DNA from: Erinaceus europaeus
Lineage: Eukaryota > Chordata > Mammalia > Eulipotyphla > Erinaceidae
Length of the DNA stretch: 64,000 nucleotides
Direction of reading: 5' to 3'
NCBI RefSeq assembly: GCF_950295315.1
Contig: NC_080177.1
Span: 80,698,070-80,762,069, forward strand
The stretch's first letter is position 1. Every line of letters begins with the position of its first letter. Shown here piece after piece: positions 1 to 10,519 of the stretch. The notes beneath the pieces were generated by a model that saw only the letters and a list, made by a program, of their open reading frames with translations, had not been told where the DNA came from and searched no databases. The position numbers and the translations under genes are program-made.

Positions 1-713
1 GTGTTGAGTGTGTGAGTGAGTGTGTGTGAGTGAGTGTGTGTGAGTGTGAGTGATTGTGTGAGTGTGTGAGTGAGTGTGTGTGAGTGAGTGTGTGTGAGTG
101 TGTGTGTGTGTGAGTGTGTGTGAGTGTGTGTGTGAGTGTGTTTGAGTGAGTGTGAGTGTTTGAGTGTGTGAGTGAGTGTGCGAGTGAGTGTGAGTGTGTG
201 TGTGAGTGAGTGTGTGTGAGTGTGTGAGTGAGTGTGTGAGTGTGTTTGAGTGTGTGAGTGTGTGTGAGTGTGAGTGAGTGTGTTAGTGTGTGTGTGAGAG
301 TGAGTGAGTGTGTGTGTGAGTGAGTGAGTGTGTGAGTGCGTATGTGAGTGAGTGTGTGTGTGAGTGAGTGTGTGTGAGAGTGTGTTAGTGTGTTTGAGTG
401 AGTGTGTGTGAATGAGTGTGTGTGAGTGTGTTTGAGTGTGTGTGTGAGTGTGTGTGTGAATGTGTGTGAGTGAGTGTGTGTGAGTGTGTGTGTGAGTGTG
501 TGTGAGAGTGAGTGTGTGAGTGTGTGTGTGAGTGTGTGAGTTTTGTGAGTGTTTGAGTGTGTGTTTGAGTGTGTGTGAGTGTGTGAGTGAGTGTGTGAGT
601 GTGTGTGTGAGTGTGCGTGTGTGTGTGAGTGAGTGAGTGTGTGAGTGAGTGTGTGTGTGTGTGTGACTGTGTGACTGTGTGTGTGACTGTGTGAGTGTGT
701 GAGTGTGTGTGTT
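1..713. repeat. (GTGTGAGT)n-type TG/GAGT array
   Basis: Degenerate array of GTGTGTGAGT and GTGAGTGAGT units with no other content for 0.7 kb. It is cut by the window edge, so its full length is unknown. The distal end changes to GTGTGACT units around 661-690. The long frames across it are Thr/His/Ser-rich artefacts. Confidence 0.95.
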
Positions 714-816
714 GGGCAGACTTCACAGATGCTGGGGCAGTGCTGTTGGTGTCTGTCCTGTCCTGTCTTCCTCCTTCTCTCTGCCTCCTCCACCCTCTAT
801 CAAAGAAAAAGATGGT

Positions 817-1074
817 GGGGGCAGGAGCCAGGCAGTGGTGTACCCGGTTGAGTGCACATGTTACGGTGCTTAAGGATCTGGGTTCAAGTCCCTGGTCCCC
901 ACCTGCAGGGGGGAAAAGCTACACAAGTGGTGAAGCAGGGTTACTTCTCTGTCTCTTTTCCTCTCTGTACAGCCACAGAGCAGGGTATCGGTGTGGCTGT
1001 GAGCACTACCTCGCTCCTCTCAAATGCTCTCTGTTTCTTTCCAATAATAAATAAACAAAGGTTAAAAACTAAAA
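817..1074 (+). mobile_element. Type II SINE
   Basis: It has a tRNA-like head with a B-box-like GGTTCAAGTCC, the body CCCCACCTGCAGGGG and GTGAAGCAGGG, and a tail AATAATAAATAAAC. The 3' half is diverged. Confidence 0.8.
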
Positions 1075-1079
1075 GAATT

Positions 1080-1360
1080 GGAGTTGGACAGTAGCGCAGC
1101 AGGTTAAGCACAGGTGGCACAAAGCGCAAGGACCGGCGTAAGGATCCTGGTTCCAGGCCCCGGCTCCCCACCTGCAGGGGGTCACTTCACAAGCTGTGAA
1201 GCAGGTCTGCAGGTGTCTGTCTTTCTCTCCCCCTCTCTGTCTTCCCCTCCTCTCTCCATTTCTCTCTGTCCTATCCAACAACGATGACATCAATAACCAC
1301 AACAATAATAACTACAACAATAAAACAAGGCAACAAAAGAGAAAAAATAAATCTTAAAAA
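1080..1360 (+). mobile_element. Type I SINE
   Basis: Near full length: head GGAGTTGGACAGTAGCGCAG, body CCCCACCTGCAGGGG, CTCTGTCCTATCCAACAACG, then an AACAATAATAAC and A-rich tail. It sits at the tail of the preceding type II SINE, with AAAACTAAAAGAA repeated on both sides as a probable TSD. Confidence 0.88.
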
Positions 1361-1427
1361 AAAACTAAAAGAAAAAATAAATGAAGAAAGAAAAAGGTGA
1401 GAAAAATGGCCACCAGGCAGGAAACTT

Positions 1428-1450
1428 CAGAGAGAGAGAGAGAGAGAGAG
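1428..1450. repeat. (GA)n microsatellite
   Basis: About eleven uninterrupted GA units. Confidence 0.95.
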
Positions 1451-2335
1451 ACTCCAAATAACATTGTCCTGCCCAGTACCCCATTGGGCACCGCTTAGGC
1501 TGCTGGTCCCCACTCCCTGTGGCTGAGCTCCCCAGACTGACTGTACCGCCTGGGTTATCCGTCCAGTCTTCCGTTCCCTAACATGAAGCAGAGGCCAGTG
1601 GCTAGTTCCACACTCCACCCCTACCCCAGTGAGGTGGGGCAGGAGGTCTAGATTCTACCCAATGGCCAAGCAGGGGATGGTGCTGGCTTCCAGCCAATGG
1701 CTAGACAGAACACTGTGCTGCAGGGAGAGGACCCCACCTGGAACCCCACCAGAGGACTGTGCAGAACGCAGGAACCTTATGCTGGAGCCTGACGTGGGCA
1801 CAGGAGAGCTGAAGGACTCCTCAGGCCTCTTCGTCTGTCTATTCCTACCGCTCCTCCCCTTCCAGCCATCCAGAAAGCAGCCCTGCTAGCCCTCCATCAC
1901 TGTTTTCTGGACTGACTCCGGGCTCTCTCTGTAAGGTAAACCCAGCTGAGCGCTCCTCAGATCAGCTGTGTCTTGTTAGAGAGCAGTGAGTGCTGCGGAA
2001 ACGTTTGCCTGTGGGCAGATGCGTCTCGTTAGATACTCACTGGTGTGTTCTCCCCATGCATAAACGGGGTGGTGAAAAGCCACTGAGTGGGGCCACGTAC
2101 ACGTCAGGTTGGGGAAGAGGTTCTGTCCCTGGCAGAATCCGAGTATGTCTCTGCCTCTGTGCCTCCCAGGTTCTTTCAGCTCCCGCCACCCCGCGCCCCT
2201 TCTTGGAATCGACAGAAATGCTTGGCCTCCCAGTGGCCGCCTTGCCTTGCTTCTCTCGGCCCCTTCTCTTCTCTTTGCAGCTCTGGTTGTTTACATCTGG
2301 TTGCTTTGTTGGTGAAGAAAACAGTTTTTTTTTTT
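1451..2335. other. Unique G+C-rich sequence, no gene recognised
   Basis: I see no family repeat and no convincing exon here. Short open frames exist on both strands but have no recognisable domains, and I could not match them to a protein. Confidence 0.5.
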
Positions 2336-2775
2336 TTCTCCAATTTTATTTGTGATTTCATAGTGATTAACAAGATTGGGAGGTAACCCGGGCCACCACC
2401 AGAGTTCTGTGTCCGGTCTCTTCCATTGGAAGCTTTCCTCTTCTTTATCCCTCTGGGAGCATGGACCCAAATTCTTTATGGGCTGCAGAAGGTGGGAGTT
2501 GTGGCTTCTGTCATTGCTTCTCCACTGGACATGGGTGTTGGCAGGTGGATCCACACCCCCCAGCCTGTGTCTGTCTTTCCCTAGTGGGGCAGGGCTCTGC
2601 AGAGTGATGTGAGGTTTTGGGACACATTGATAAGATCGTCTGCCCAGGGAGGTCAGGATGGCGTCATGATATCGTCTGCAACTTGGTGGCTGAAAGGTGG
2701 TAAGAAAAAAAAGCAAATTGCTCAATAAACAGAAATCCAAAGGTCGGAACAGAGCAAATGAAACTAGGGGTTTTT
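2336..2775 (-). mobile_element. Family X element (older subtype)
   Basis: In minus orientation: a T-rich left edge (the poly(A) side) followed by the diagnostic block CTTTATCCCTCTGGGAGCAT and a GTTGGCAGGTGGATCCA motif. It is more diverged than the copies at 4.2 or 42.6 kb and resembles the 51.9-kb copy. Confidence 0.75.
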
Positions 2776-3055
2776 GGAAACACAGCTTCTGCCCAGGGGT
2801 TGGATGAGTCCCTGGAGTTCTGCTAGGAGTCACTGGGCTCCCGGACGGGGTCTGTCCCCTGGTGTGTTCATCTGGAAATCCACTGTCTTCACCATTTGGA
2901 CCTTTCGCTGTTTGGTGACCTCTGGGTCATTTGTGAGACTGTGTGGGCCATGGGACATTTTGAGCTCTCTGCTTGGTTCCTCCAAGGATCTGAAGCTTGG
3001 AAGTATTTTGTTTGGTTTTGAATATGGTCTTGTTCTGTTTTATTTTCTCTTTTAT

Positions 3056-3096
3056 TTATTTCTATTTTATTTTATTTTATTTTATTTTATTTTATA
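3056..3096. repeat. (TTTTA)n microsatellite
   Basis: Seven or so TTTTA/TTTAT units between unrelated unique sequence. Confidence 0.9.
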
Positions 3097-3344
3097 GTTC
3101 TGTTGTTTCCCTTTGCTACATCTACGGACAGTTCAGTGCCATCGGAGAGCTTCTTGACTCACTGGCACTTCAAGCAGTGAGGTCCAGTAGTGCTTCCCGC
3201 CAGTACACAGTAGGCAAGAGTATTTGGTGTTAGACGGCAGTTAAGGTCAAGCCTCCACTTATGAGGGCTGCTGGGGTCCTGGTCCTCATCTTCCTGACCC
3301 AGAGAGGAAGACACCTTTATAAATGAAGATTTATCTTCTACGTG

Positions 3345-3540
3345 TCCCAGGCCTGAGAAATAGCTCATCTCCTTGACTAAAGAACACGCATGCCAGAGGT
3401 TCCCTGATGTTTCCAGTTCAATCCCCAGAGTCTTGTGTGTTGGAATAATACTCTGGCTTCTCACTTGCTTGTAAATCTCTATCTTCTGTGAAGTGAATCA
3501 AACAAATCTTTAAAAGCACATTTATTAAAAAAAAAAAGAT
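3345..3540 (+). mobile_element. Old degenerate SINE
   Basis: It has a tRNA-like head (GAGAAATAGCTCAT...), a B-box-like AGTTCAATCCC and an A-rich tail near 3530. It does not belong clearly to types I-IV. Confidence 0.45.
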
Positions 3541-3544
3541 TGAC

Positions 3545-3735
3545 TTATGCTTGGTTTTAAGATTTTTCTTTTTTCTTTATTAGGGGATTACTGGTTTACA
3601 GTGGACAGTAAAATACAGTTGTTGGCCCGAGTGTCACATGTCTCAGTTTCCACATTAACACTCTCGCCCCCCACCTGGGTCCTCCTCCACCATCATGTTC
3701 AGGACCTGAACACTCTCCCCACCCCAGAGTCTGTT
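3545..3735 (-). mobile_element. L1 3' terminal fragment
   Basis: Reverse complement of the L1 3' end seen also at 33.3, 53.8 and 57.3 kb. Key blocks are TTTACAGTGGACAGTAAAAT and the following CACATGTCTCAGTTTCCAC. The poly(A) side is on the left. Confidence 0.7.
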
Positions 3736-3861
3736 CATTTGTTTGTTTATTTATTTTACCAGAGCATCACTCAGCTCTGGTTTATGGTGGTGTGGGGGAC
3801 TTCAGAACCTCAGACATGAGAGTCTTTTTGCATAGCCATTATGCTATCTACCCTGACCCCC
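3736..3861 (-). mobile_element. Type IV SINE
   Basis: Reverse orientation, with CAGAGCATCACTCAGCTCTGG, a decayed B box (GGGGGACTTCAGAACCTC) and the head TTTGCATAGCCATTATGC. Confidence 0.7.
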
Positions 3862-4195
3862 CCAGTCCTTTAGTTTGATGCAATACATTAAGGATTTTTC
3901 TATGTATAATATTTGCTAAAAATAAGCAGCCTAGCATAATAAATTTACAAGTAAAAAATCACCACAGACTGCCCACTTATGCCCCCTAGTGGATAATAAG
4001 AAAGACTGCATGAGAATAGACTTAAAATTCAAAATGACCATCAATGTGCTTTATAAAGGAATGTGTTGGTGTTGGGAGAAGGCTGAGCATGGAGCTGTGG
4101 TGGTAGCTGCAGTGTGTATGCTTTCTTTTTCTTTTTCTTTCTTTCTTTCTTTATTAATTTTTAAAATATTTATTTTCCTTTTTGTTGCTATTTCT
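3862..4195. other. Unique sequence with TTTC-rich end
   Basis: No gene recognised. A TTTC/TTC-rich tract lies at 4120-4155. Confidence 0.5.
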
Positions 4196-5500
4196 TTCTT
4201 TTTTTTTTTTTATTTAAGAAAGGAGACATTAACAAAACTGTAGGATAGGAGGGGTACAACTCCACACAATTCCCGCCACCTGGTCTCCATATCTCATCCC
4301 CTCCCCTGATAGCTTTCCTATTCTCTATCCCTCTGGGAGGATGGACCCAGGGTCATTGTGGGATGCAGAAGGTGAAAGGTCTGGCTTCTGTAATTGCTTC
4401 CCCGCTGAACATGGGCGTTGGCAGGTTGATCCATACTCCCAGTCTGCCTCTCTCTTTCCCTAGTAGGGTGTGTCTCTGGGAAGCTGAGCTCCAGGACACA
4501 TTGGTGGGGTCTTCAGTCCAGGGAAGCCTGGTCAGCATCTTGCTGGCATCTGGAACCTGGTGGCTGAAAAGAGAGTTAACATACAAAGCCAAACAAATTG
4601 TTGAACAATCATGGACCTAAAGGCTGGAATAGTGCAGATGAAGTGTTGGGGGGTCCTCACTGCAGACTCTTGTGTACTTCTGCCTTCAGGTATATATTTT
4701 GCCCTGGTTTATGGACAAGTGTGAACATCTGCTCTATCTCAGAGGACCTGGTCTATATCTAGGTTTTGGGACTTTGTTAGTAAGTGAACCCCCTGGGATG
4801 GAATTAGAGTATACTATGAAAGGAAAGGTCTCACCCGAGTAATGAAGCTGAAGGGTTGTCATTCCACACCTGAAGTCTCTGGACACAGTCTGAAGTGAAA
4901 CATGCTGGGGTGGCACTTGTTGTGTTGATTAGGTTGCGATCGGCGGATGCAATATTATTTGATATGAATTGAGAGAAGCATGCAGGAAAGTGGGCCCTAT
5001 CCTAAGGTTCCAGGACTGGGGGAAATATAGGCTCTATAGTGGAAATGTGAGGTTCCTGCTGTCTTAGGGTTCAAGAAGACAATGGATAGTTATTGTTATC
5101 ATCACATTATTTGGCAGTTGGGTTAACTTTGAAAAGTCCCTTTGTTAGGATTTGCTGTATAGTACCCAGCATCTTGTATATAGCAGTGTTACCGGTTGCT
5201 TCTGTTCTCCCTGGTCTAGACTTTTGAGAGAGTCAACATATCAAAGACTCAGCCTATGTATTAAAAAGACTTGGTCTGTGGTTTAAAAAGTTCGAGACAT
5301 ATGATCAATTTTTCCCCTCTCATATTAATTTAATAGTGGTTTATATGACTACACTTTAATAGGAGTGTACATAGACACCATTCCCACCACCAAAAGACTG
5401 TGTCCACCCCCCCCCCCCACCTCCCTGGGAAGCCAACTGTCCACCCTCCCCCTCACCACAGGGTTTTTACTTTGGTGCCCTACTCTTGTTTTCTTTTCTT
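4196..5500 (-). mobile_element. Family X element, long copy
   Basis: About 1.3 kb in minus orientation. Starting at the T-run it shows GGTACAACTCCACACAATTC, CTCTATCCCTCTGGGAGGAT, then AGAGTTAACATACAAAGCC. Distally it continues through GAGAGAGTCAACATATCAAA to a C-run near 5410. No open frame of note. The first ~100 bp match the 3' end of L1, so it is probably an L1-mobilised or L1-derived family. The distal limit is set by the SINE at 5507. Confidence 0.75.
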
Positions 5501-5506
5501 TTTTTT

Positions 5507-5790
5507 CAAATATTTATTTATTTATTCCCTTTTGTTGCCCTTGTTGTTTTTATTGTTGTAGGTATTAATGTTGTTATTGATATCGTTGTTGTTGGATAGG
5601 ACAGAGAGAAATGGAGAGAGGAGGAGAAGACAGAGAGGGGGAGAGAAAGACAGACACCTGCAGACCACTTGTGAAGCGACTCCTCTGCAGGTGGGGAGTC
5701 GGGGTTCGAACGGGGACCCTTATGCTGGTCCTCACGCTTTGCACCACATGCGCTTAACCCACTGCCCACTGCGCTACTGCCCGACTCCCC
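5507..5790 (-). mobile_element. Type I SINE inserted in family X
   Basis: Full length, reverse orientation. The flanking direct repeat CTA(C/T)TCTTGTTTTCTT marks the TSD. The head has a small duplication (CCCACTGCCCACTGCG). Confidence 0.92.
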
Positions 5791-6069
5791 CTATTCTTGT
5801 TTTCTTCTTCTTCTTCTGTTCTATTTTTAAATCACTAAGAAAAAGTAATAAATATAATCTGTAAATAAAATATGTCCCACCAGAGAAGCACTAAATGGCT
5901 GACATAAAATAGATAAAGTACAGCCTCAAGATTCTTACTTCAAGGAGCCGTACTTTGGGGTGAAGAATTTCCTTCCCTTTAGCAGTTAAATGTTTAATTT
6001 TATCACTTGGATGCTGTCAGGGTGGAGGTGGTGAACATTTCTCACCATTTCTGGTTTTCCTCCATTTGG
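5791..6069. other. Unique sequence
   Basis: A CTT-rich stretch, then AT-rich DNA. No feature recognised. Confidence 0.5.
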
Positions 6070-6365
6070 TCAATTAATAGCTGTGGAACCAGAGGCACTG
6101 CTGGCAGGGGCAATTGGCAGGGTTCATGCAGGCCCCATTTTCTAATGGGGTTGCTTGTTTTTTGGTGTTTAGTTTACTGAGCTCTATATTTTGCTTACTA
6201 GTCCTCTGTCTGAGGTTTGTTGTGTAAAGATTTTCTCCCATGCTGCTGGCTCTCTCTCTGTTTGGGTGGTACCCTTTGTTGTGCAGAAGCTTTTCCACTT
6301 GATGTAGTCCCATTGATTTATTTTCACCTTTGTTTTATTTCTGTTGGATTTGAATCATTGAAGGC
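6070..6365 (-). mobile_element. L1 fragment, antisense
   Basis: Antisense L1 ORF2 3' region, recognisable by TGTGTAAAGATTTTCTCCCA, GTTGTGCAGAAGCTTTTCCA and TGATGTAGTCCCATTGATTT. Confidence 0.8.
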
Positions 6366-6544
6366 TTCTTTAAAGCATACATGAAAAACTTATTTTCTCT
6401 CACTGCTCTATTATTCTTTCTAGAGTTCTCAATGTACTGATTAGTGGGGGATAGGTTGTATGAGGGAAAAAGGAGATAAATAACAGTGTCAAACAACTAC
6501 ATGTGTGGAAGCTAGAGAGCTGAAACACATGAGCTTGCAAGAAT

Positions 6545-6640
6545 CAAACCAAACCAAGCCAAGCCAAGCCTAGCCAAGCCAAGCCTAGCCAAGCCAAGCC
6601 AAGCCAAGCCAAGCCAAGCCAAGCCAAACCGAACAAAACC
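6545..6640. repeat. (AGCCA)n pentanucleotide repeat
   Basis: About 18 AAGCC/TAGCC units. On the minus strand it reads as a Gly-Leu-Ala-Trp repeat, which is an artefact. Confidence 0.95.
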
Positions 6641-6909
6641 GATGCAGAATTAAAAAAAAAAACTGCCTCTAATACTTTGTGAGAACTGTGGTGCTTATTG
6701 AGAGCCTTGCTGCACAGAATTCTGGTGGTGTGGATGGTGTGGAAGGATTCCTTATAAACCTGCAATCTTGTAAACCACTATTAAAAAAAAATAACTGTCA
6801 AAGACAAAATAGTTTAGTGGGGTTTAAAACTTGTAGTCATTAGGATTTTCAGCTTGTACTTTCCATTATGCTTACTATCTAGGTATAATTGTTCACTGTC
6901 TTTGCTTTT

Positions 6910-7188
6910 TAAAAAAATATTTATTTATTCCCTTTTGTTGCCCTTGTTGTTTTATTGTTGTAGTTATTATTGTTGTTGTTGTTATTGATGTCGTCATTGT
7001 GAGGTAGGACAGAGAGAAATGGAGAAAGGAGGGGGAGAGAAAGACAGACACCTGCAGACCTGCTTCACCGCTTGTGAAGCGACCCCCCTGCAGGTGGGGA
7101 GCCGGGGGCTTGAACGGGGATCCTTACGCCTGTCTTTGTGCTTTGCACCACCTGTACTTAACCCATTGCACTACCACCCGACTCCCCA
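6910..7188 (-). mobile_element. Type I SINE with TSD
   Basis: Full length, reverse orientation, flanked by the perfect TSD GTCTTTGCTTTT (6898-6909 and 7189-7200). Confidence 0.95.
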
Positions 7189-7200
7189 GTCTTTGCTTTT

Positions 7201-7800
7201 GAAGATGGCATCTAGGCATGTGGTGTAGAGGGTAGTCTCTGTGATCATATTGTTTGAAGGCCAGAATACAAATTTTATGAAGAAGTTAATTTTAAATTAA
7301 AATTATGTAATTATATAATGTTAAAACTATCTAATTTTCACATTCACATACAATCCATTTGCTCTTGTCGGTTGTAACATAAAATAAGACATGATATATT
7401 CTGTCATGGATTCACGAAGAGGGGCAAACAGTAAGAAACAGGCAGTGGAACTAAATCTTAATTGTTTGATGAGTCAACATGGTTGAGTTACAAAGAAATC
7501 TAGAACTTGAGTTACCTGAATTATCCACACAAGCTACATAACTCAGGGTCAAAGGACTCAGGCATGAAATTCCTTTGCATAACCATGATGCTATCTACCC
7601 AGCAGAAGCTGTTTTTTTCAGCAACAGAAGGATTTGCTAGTGAAAGACTAATGATTCTAAGCACTTGCAAATGTAAAACAAAAGCTATTTTCTACATTTA
7701 CCAGCAGGTGGCAGTATTACCCCATGAAACAACACTGTTCAACAAAAGTTGAAAAATGATGCTACAATTCCCAAAGATAGTAATGAAGGCTTTCTGGGTT
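7201..7800. other. Unique AT-rich sequence
   Basis: No gene or family repeat recognised. Confidence 0.5.
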
Positions 7801-7815
7801 AAAAATAGAGGAGAA

Positions 7816-8475
7816 GGGGGTCGGGCGGGAGTGCAGCGGGTTAAGAGCACATGGCGCAAAGCACAAGGACCGGCAGGAGGATCCCGGTTCAAGCCCCGGG
7901 CTCCCCACCTGCAGGAGGGTCACTTCACAGTCGGTGAAGCAGGTCTGCAGGTGTCTATCTTTCTCTCCCCCCTCTCAGTCTCCCCTCTTCTCTCAATTTC
8001 TCTCTGTCCTATCCAACAACAACAACAGCAATGATAACAACAATAATGATGACAACAAGGGCAACTGTTGTTAAAATTCGGAGGCTCCAGCTGGCCGGGC
8101 TAGCTTCACGGGCGGGTAACAGAGACGACCAGAGACATACGGCTGGGCAGGGAAGCTGTATTTCTTTATTCAGGAACAACGATTCATAAACTAAACCAAA
8201 CTAATCACCAAACAGAACTCTGCTGCCTCGTTCCCCCGCGACGGCGCCAAGCACTCTCGAACTCTGCAACTCTGGAACCCTCCCGGGGTTCCTTCGGGCG
8301 AGGCCAAGCAGGCCCATGAAACTAGCAGGACTGATCCAATTTTCTTGGCAGGGGGAGAGCTAGAACAACCCAATGTAAAGCATACAACAGGCAACAAAGC
8401 GGGAAAAAATGGCCTCCAGGAGCAGTGGATTTGTAGTGCAGGCACCGAGCCCCAGCAATAACCCTGGAGGTTAAA
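7816..8475 (+). mobile_element. Type I SINE, long form, split by an LTR
   Basis: Head and body are at 7816-8065. It resumes at 8396 with the 3' extension ATGGCCTCCAGGAGCAGTGG ... CCCTGGAGG and an A-run. The outer TSD AAAAATAGAGGAGAA is perfect (7801-7815 and 8476-8490). A 324-bp LTR and its 6-bp TSD interrupt it, so the LTR is younger. Confidence 0.93.
8066..8389 (-). mobile_element. Solo LTR, class II (ERVK-like), copy 1
   Basis: 324 bp. It begins TGTTGTTAAAATTC and ends AAGCATACAACA, giving TGTTGT/ACAACA terminal inverted repeats. It has a perfect 6-bp TSD GGCAAC (8060-8065 and 8390-8395). Read on the minus strand it has a TATA-like TTTATGAATC and the poly(A) signal GAATAAAGAAAT. A 6-bp TSD is typical of betaretrovirus-like (class II) elements. 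No internal retroviral genes are present: a recombined solo LTR. About 21 differences separate it from copy 2 at 11.5 kb. Confidence 0.88.
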
Positions 8476-8494
8476 AAAAATAGAGGAGAAAAAG

Positions 8495-8911
8495 TGAGTT
8501 TTTCGGGGTGTCTCTCTCCTTCTCCGGCAGGGTGTCCTCCAGGGAAAAGGTAACGGGCTGGTTCTTTCTCGCTCACGACAGGGGTGACACGAAGTAAAAG
8601 ACACCAGGGGACTCTTAGCGTGAATCTAGAATCTGAGTCCTTAGAGTCCCAGAATCCTAGAGTCCGTTTATTGGCAAAATTGACATGAGTTAAATAGAAA
8701 AGCAATGGAGGTAATTATTGTTGCAATATGACAGAAATTACAGGTTTCTTAACAGTCAGCATGCCCCTAAGGTAGGGGGTTGGTATGACAGGAATTGATG
8801 AGATACAAGACAGTTATTCTCCATAACACAAGCAACTTAATTATCCAAAGGTATCTGAAAGAAGCATAGAGGTTAAACCCGTAGGGTGAGACAGAGAGAA
8901 GATGGATATCA
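8495..8911 (-). mobile_element. Candidate solo LTR, class I (gammaretrovirus-like)
   Basis: 417 bp bounded by TGAGTTTTTCGG and GATGGATATCA, with a 4-bp direct repeat AAAG at 8491-8494 and 8912-8915. On the minus strand a poly(A) signal (complement of TTTATT at 8667-8672) is followed by a repetitive GGACTCTAGGATTCTGGG R-region-like stretch. A 4-bp TSD and TGA...TCA ends fit class I LTRs. The 5' boundary is less certain and U3 could extend further right. No viral genes. Confidence 0.55.
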
Positions 8912-8915
8912 AAAG

Positions 8916-9990
8916 GTCATATAGTTTGGAATTTCTCTTGTCTGGGGTCTGAGGTGTGTGATGGAGTGTGTGATAAGGTGTGTTCTTCTGTGATCATAAG
9001 GTGACTTTGAATAAGTGAATCTGTGGCCATGTGGCCTGCAGTTAGTGGGGAGAAGTATTGGGGTGTCTGTGGGCCTGAGAGTCAAGAAGGAAAGAACCAA
9101 GTCTGAGTTTCCCCCCTTATGCTCACCTCAGTTGAGAGAGACTCACCAAGAGGTTATCTTCTCAGACCTCCATCCAAGGACGGGGGTGGTTCTCCCTAAG
9201 CTCTATCAGGCTCACACATGTTCCCAACATGAGTTTGAATTTTTTTTTTCTCTGCAGGCTAGCTTTTCCTTCAATAAGCTGCTGTCTGAATCATTTCCTC
9301 TTCCCAGTCATCCTGAATCCTACATGGTGTCATGAAATTGACTTGGACACCACTCATTCCAAGGCCTGTGGGAGTCTGAAGCCCTTCTTAAGATTTCTGC
9401 ACTACAGTGACCCAGAAATACAACTGAGTTCCCTGCCTAAAGTGCACTAAAAGCCCATTCACATAAAACATTTATGAGTCCAAGAACCTTTAGTGAAGAC
9501 TGGGGGAAAGCATTGCAGCGGTTTACCAGACAGCCATAGGCAGTCAAGTCCTGAGAGAGTCCCCCAGCCTTCCAGGCCCCCAGGTGCTGTCTGCTCTCCC
9601 ACCACAGGAGAGGCCTGCTGAATTATTTTTTGTTTCAGCTGTTCTTTGCGTGTTTGACTTCCCATTTTCCTTTCTTGGTCTGAAAACTCCACATTTTTCT
9701 TCCTCCCCTAACCCACCTCTTCCTTCTCCTGTATTCTGTTTTCCTCCTTCCTTTTCTCGGCAACTCCCCCTCCCTCTCCCTCCCTCTCTCTCTCTCTTTT
9801 TTTCTTAATGTCACCTGGTCTATTATTTACCCTAAGTTCACTAAACTTCTGTATAGTAGAGGGCCCTTCACTCAGTGTGATCTCCTCTTAACCTAGAAGG
9901 CAGTGGCTACAACTTAGCAATTTGAAATAGAAAGTAAGGCAGCCTTTGATTTTACTGTGTAATACAAATACTTTTAAAAAGAGGTATTTA
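8916..9990. other. Unique sequence
   Basis: No gene recognised. TTCC/CTCC-rich DNA occurs at 9700-9800. Part of 8916-9230 could be further LTR sequence. Confidence 0.4.
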
Positions 9991-10009
9991 TTTTCTAAAG
10001 TAGATATGG

Positions 10010-10515
10010 ACATTAACTCACAGACAGTGGAAAAATGCTCCACTTATTTATTATTAGATAAATGCAAATTAAAACCACAATGAAATGTCATCTCACACCT
10101 GTGAGAGTTGCTCACATTAAAAAAAAAATCAAGAGATGACAAGTGATGGCAGGGATGTGGCAACAAAGGCAAGTACTCTGATACTCTTGATGGGAATGCA
10201 TACTGGTGGCCTCTACAGAAAGCAGTATGGAGGGTCCTCAGGCAAGTAAACATGGTTATACCTTATAATATCACTCTTAGACATGTATACAAAGGACATG
10301 AAAACACTAATTCAACAGGGCACATGCACCTCTGTGTTCATAGCTGCATTATTCACAATTGCCAAAGAGTGGAAGCAGCCTAAACACCTATCAACAGGTG
10401 AACTGGCTCAAGAAATTATGAGATAAATGATTGACTACTACTTTGCAATGAAAAAAGATGATTTGTATCCTTTGGGACTAAGTGGATGGAATTGGAGGTG
10501 GTTATACTTAGTGGG
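10010..10515 (+). mobile_element. L1 3' region, sense
   Basis: Sense L1 3' sequence: GATAAATGCAAATTAAAACC, TCATCTCACACCTGTGAGAG, TCATAGCTGCATTATTCACA and CAAAGAGTGGAAGCAGCCTA. It ends before any poly(A). Confidence 0.85.
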
Positions 10516-10519
10516 TTTG

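Noticed and set aside
385..726. Thr/His/Ser-rich open frame on the minus strand
   Set aside because: Translation of the (GTGTGAGT)n array.
2291..2833. 180-codon minus-strand open frame
   Set aside because: Lies almost wholly within a family X element; related copies elsewhere give different broken frames.
5568..5864. Recurrent short proteins with RTERNGERRGRQRGGEKDRH
   Set aside because: Translation of the reverse-oriented type I SINE body, repeated wherever that SINE occurs.
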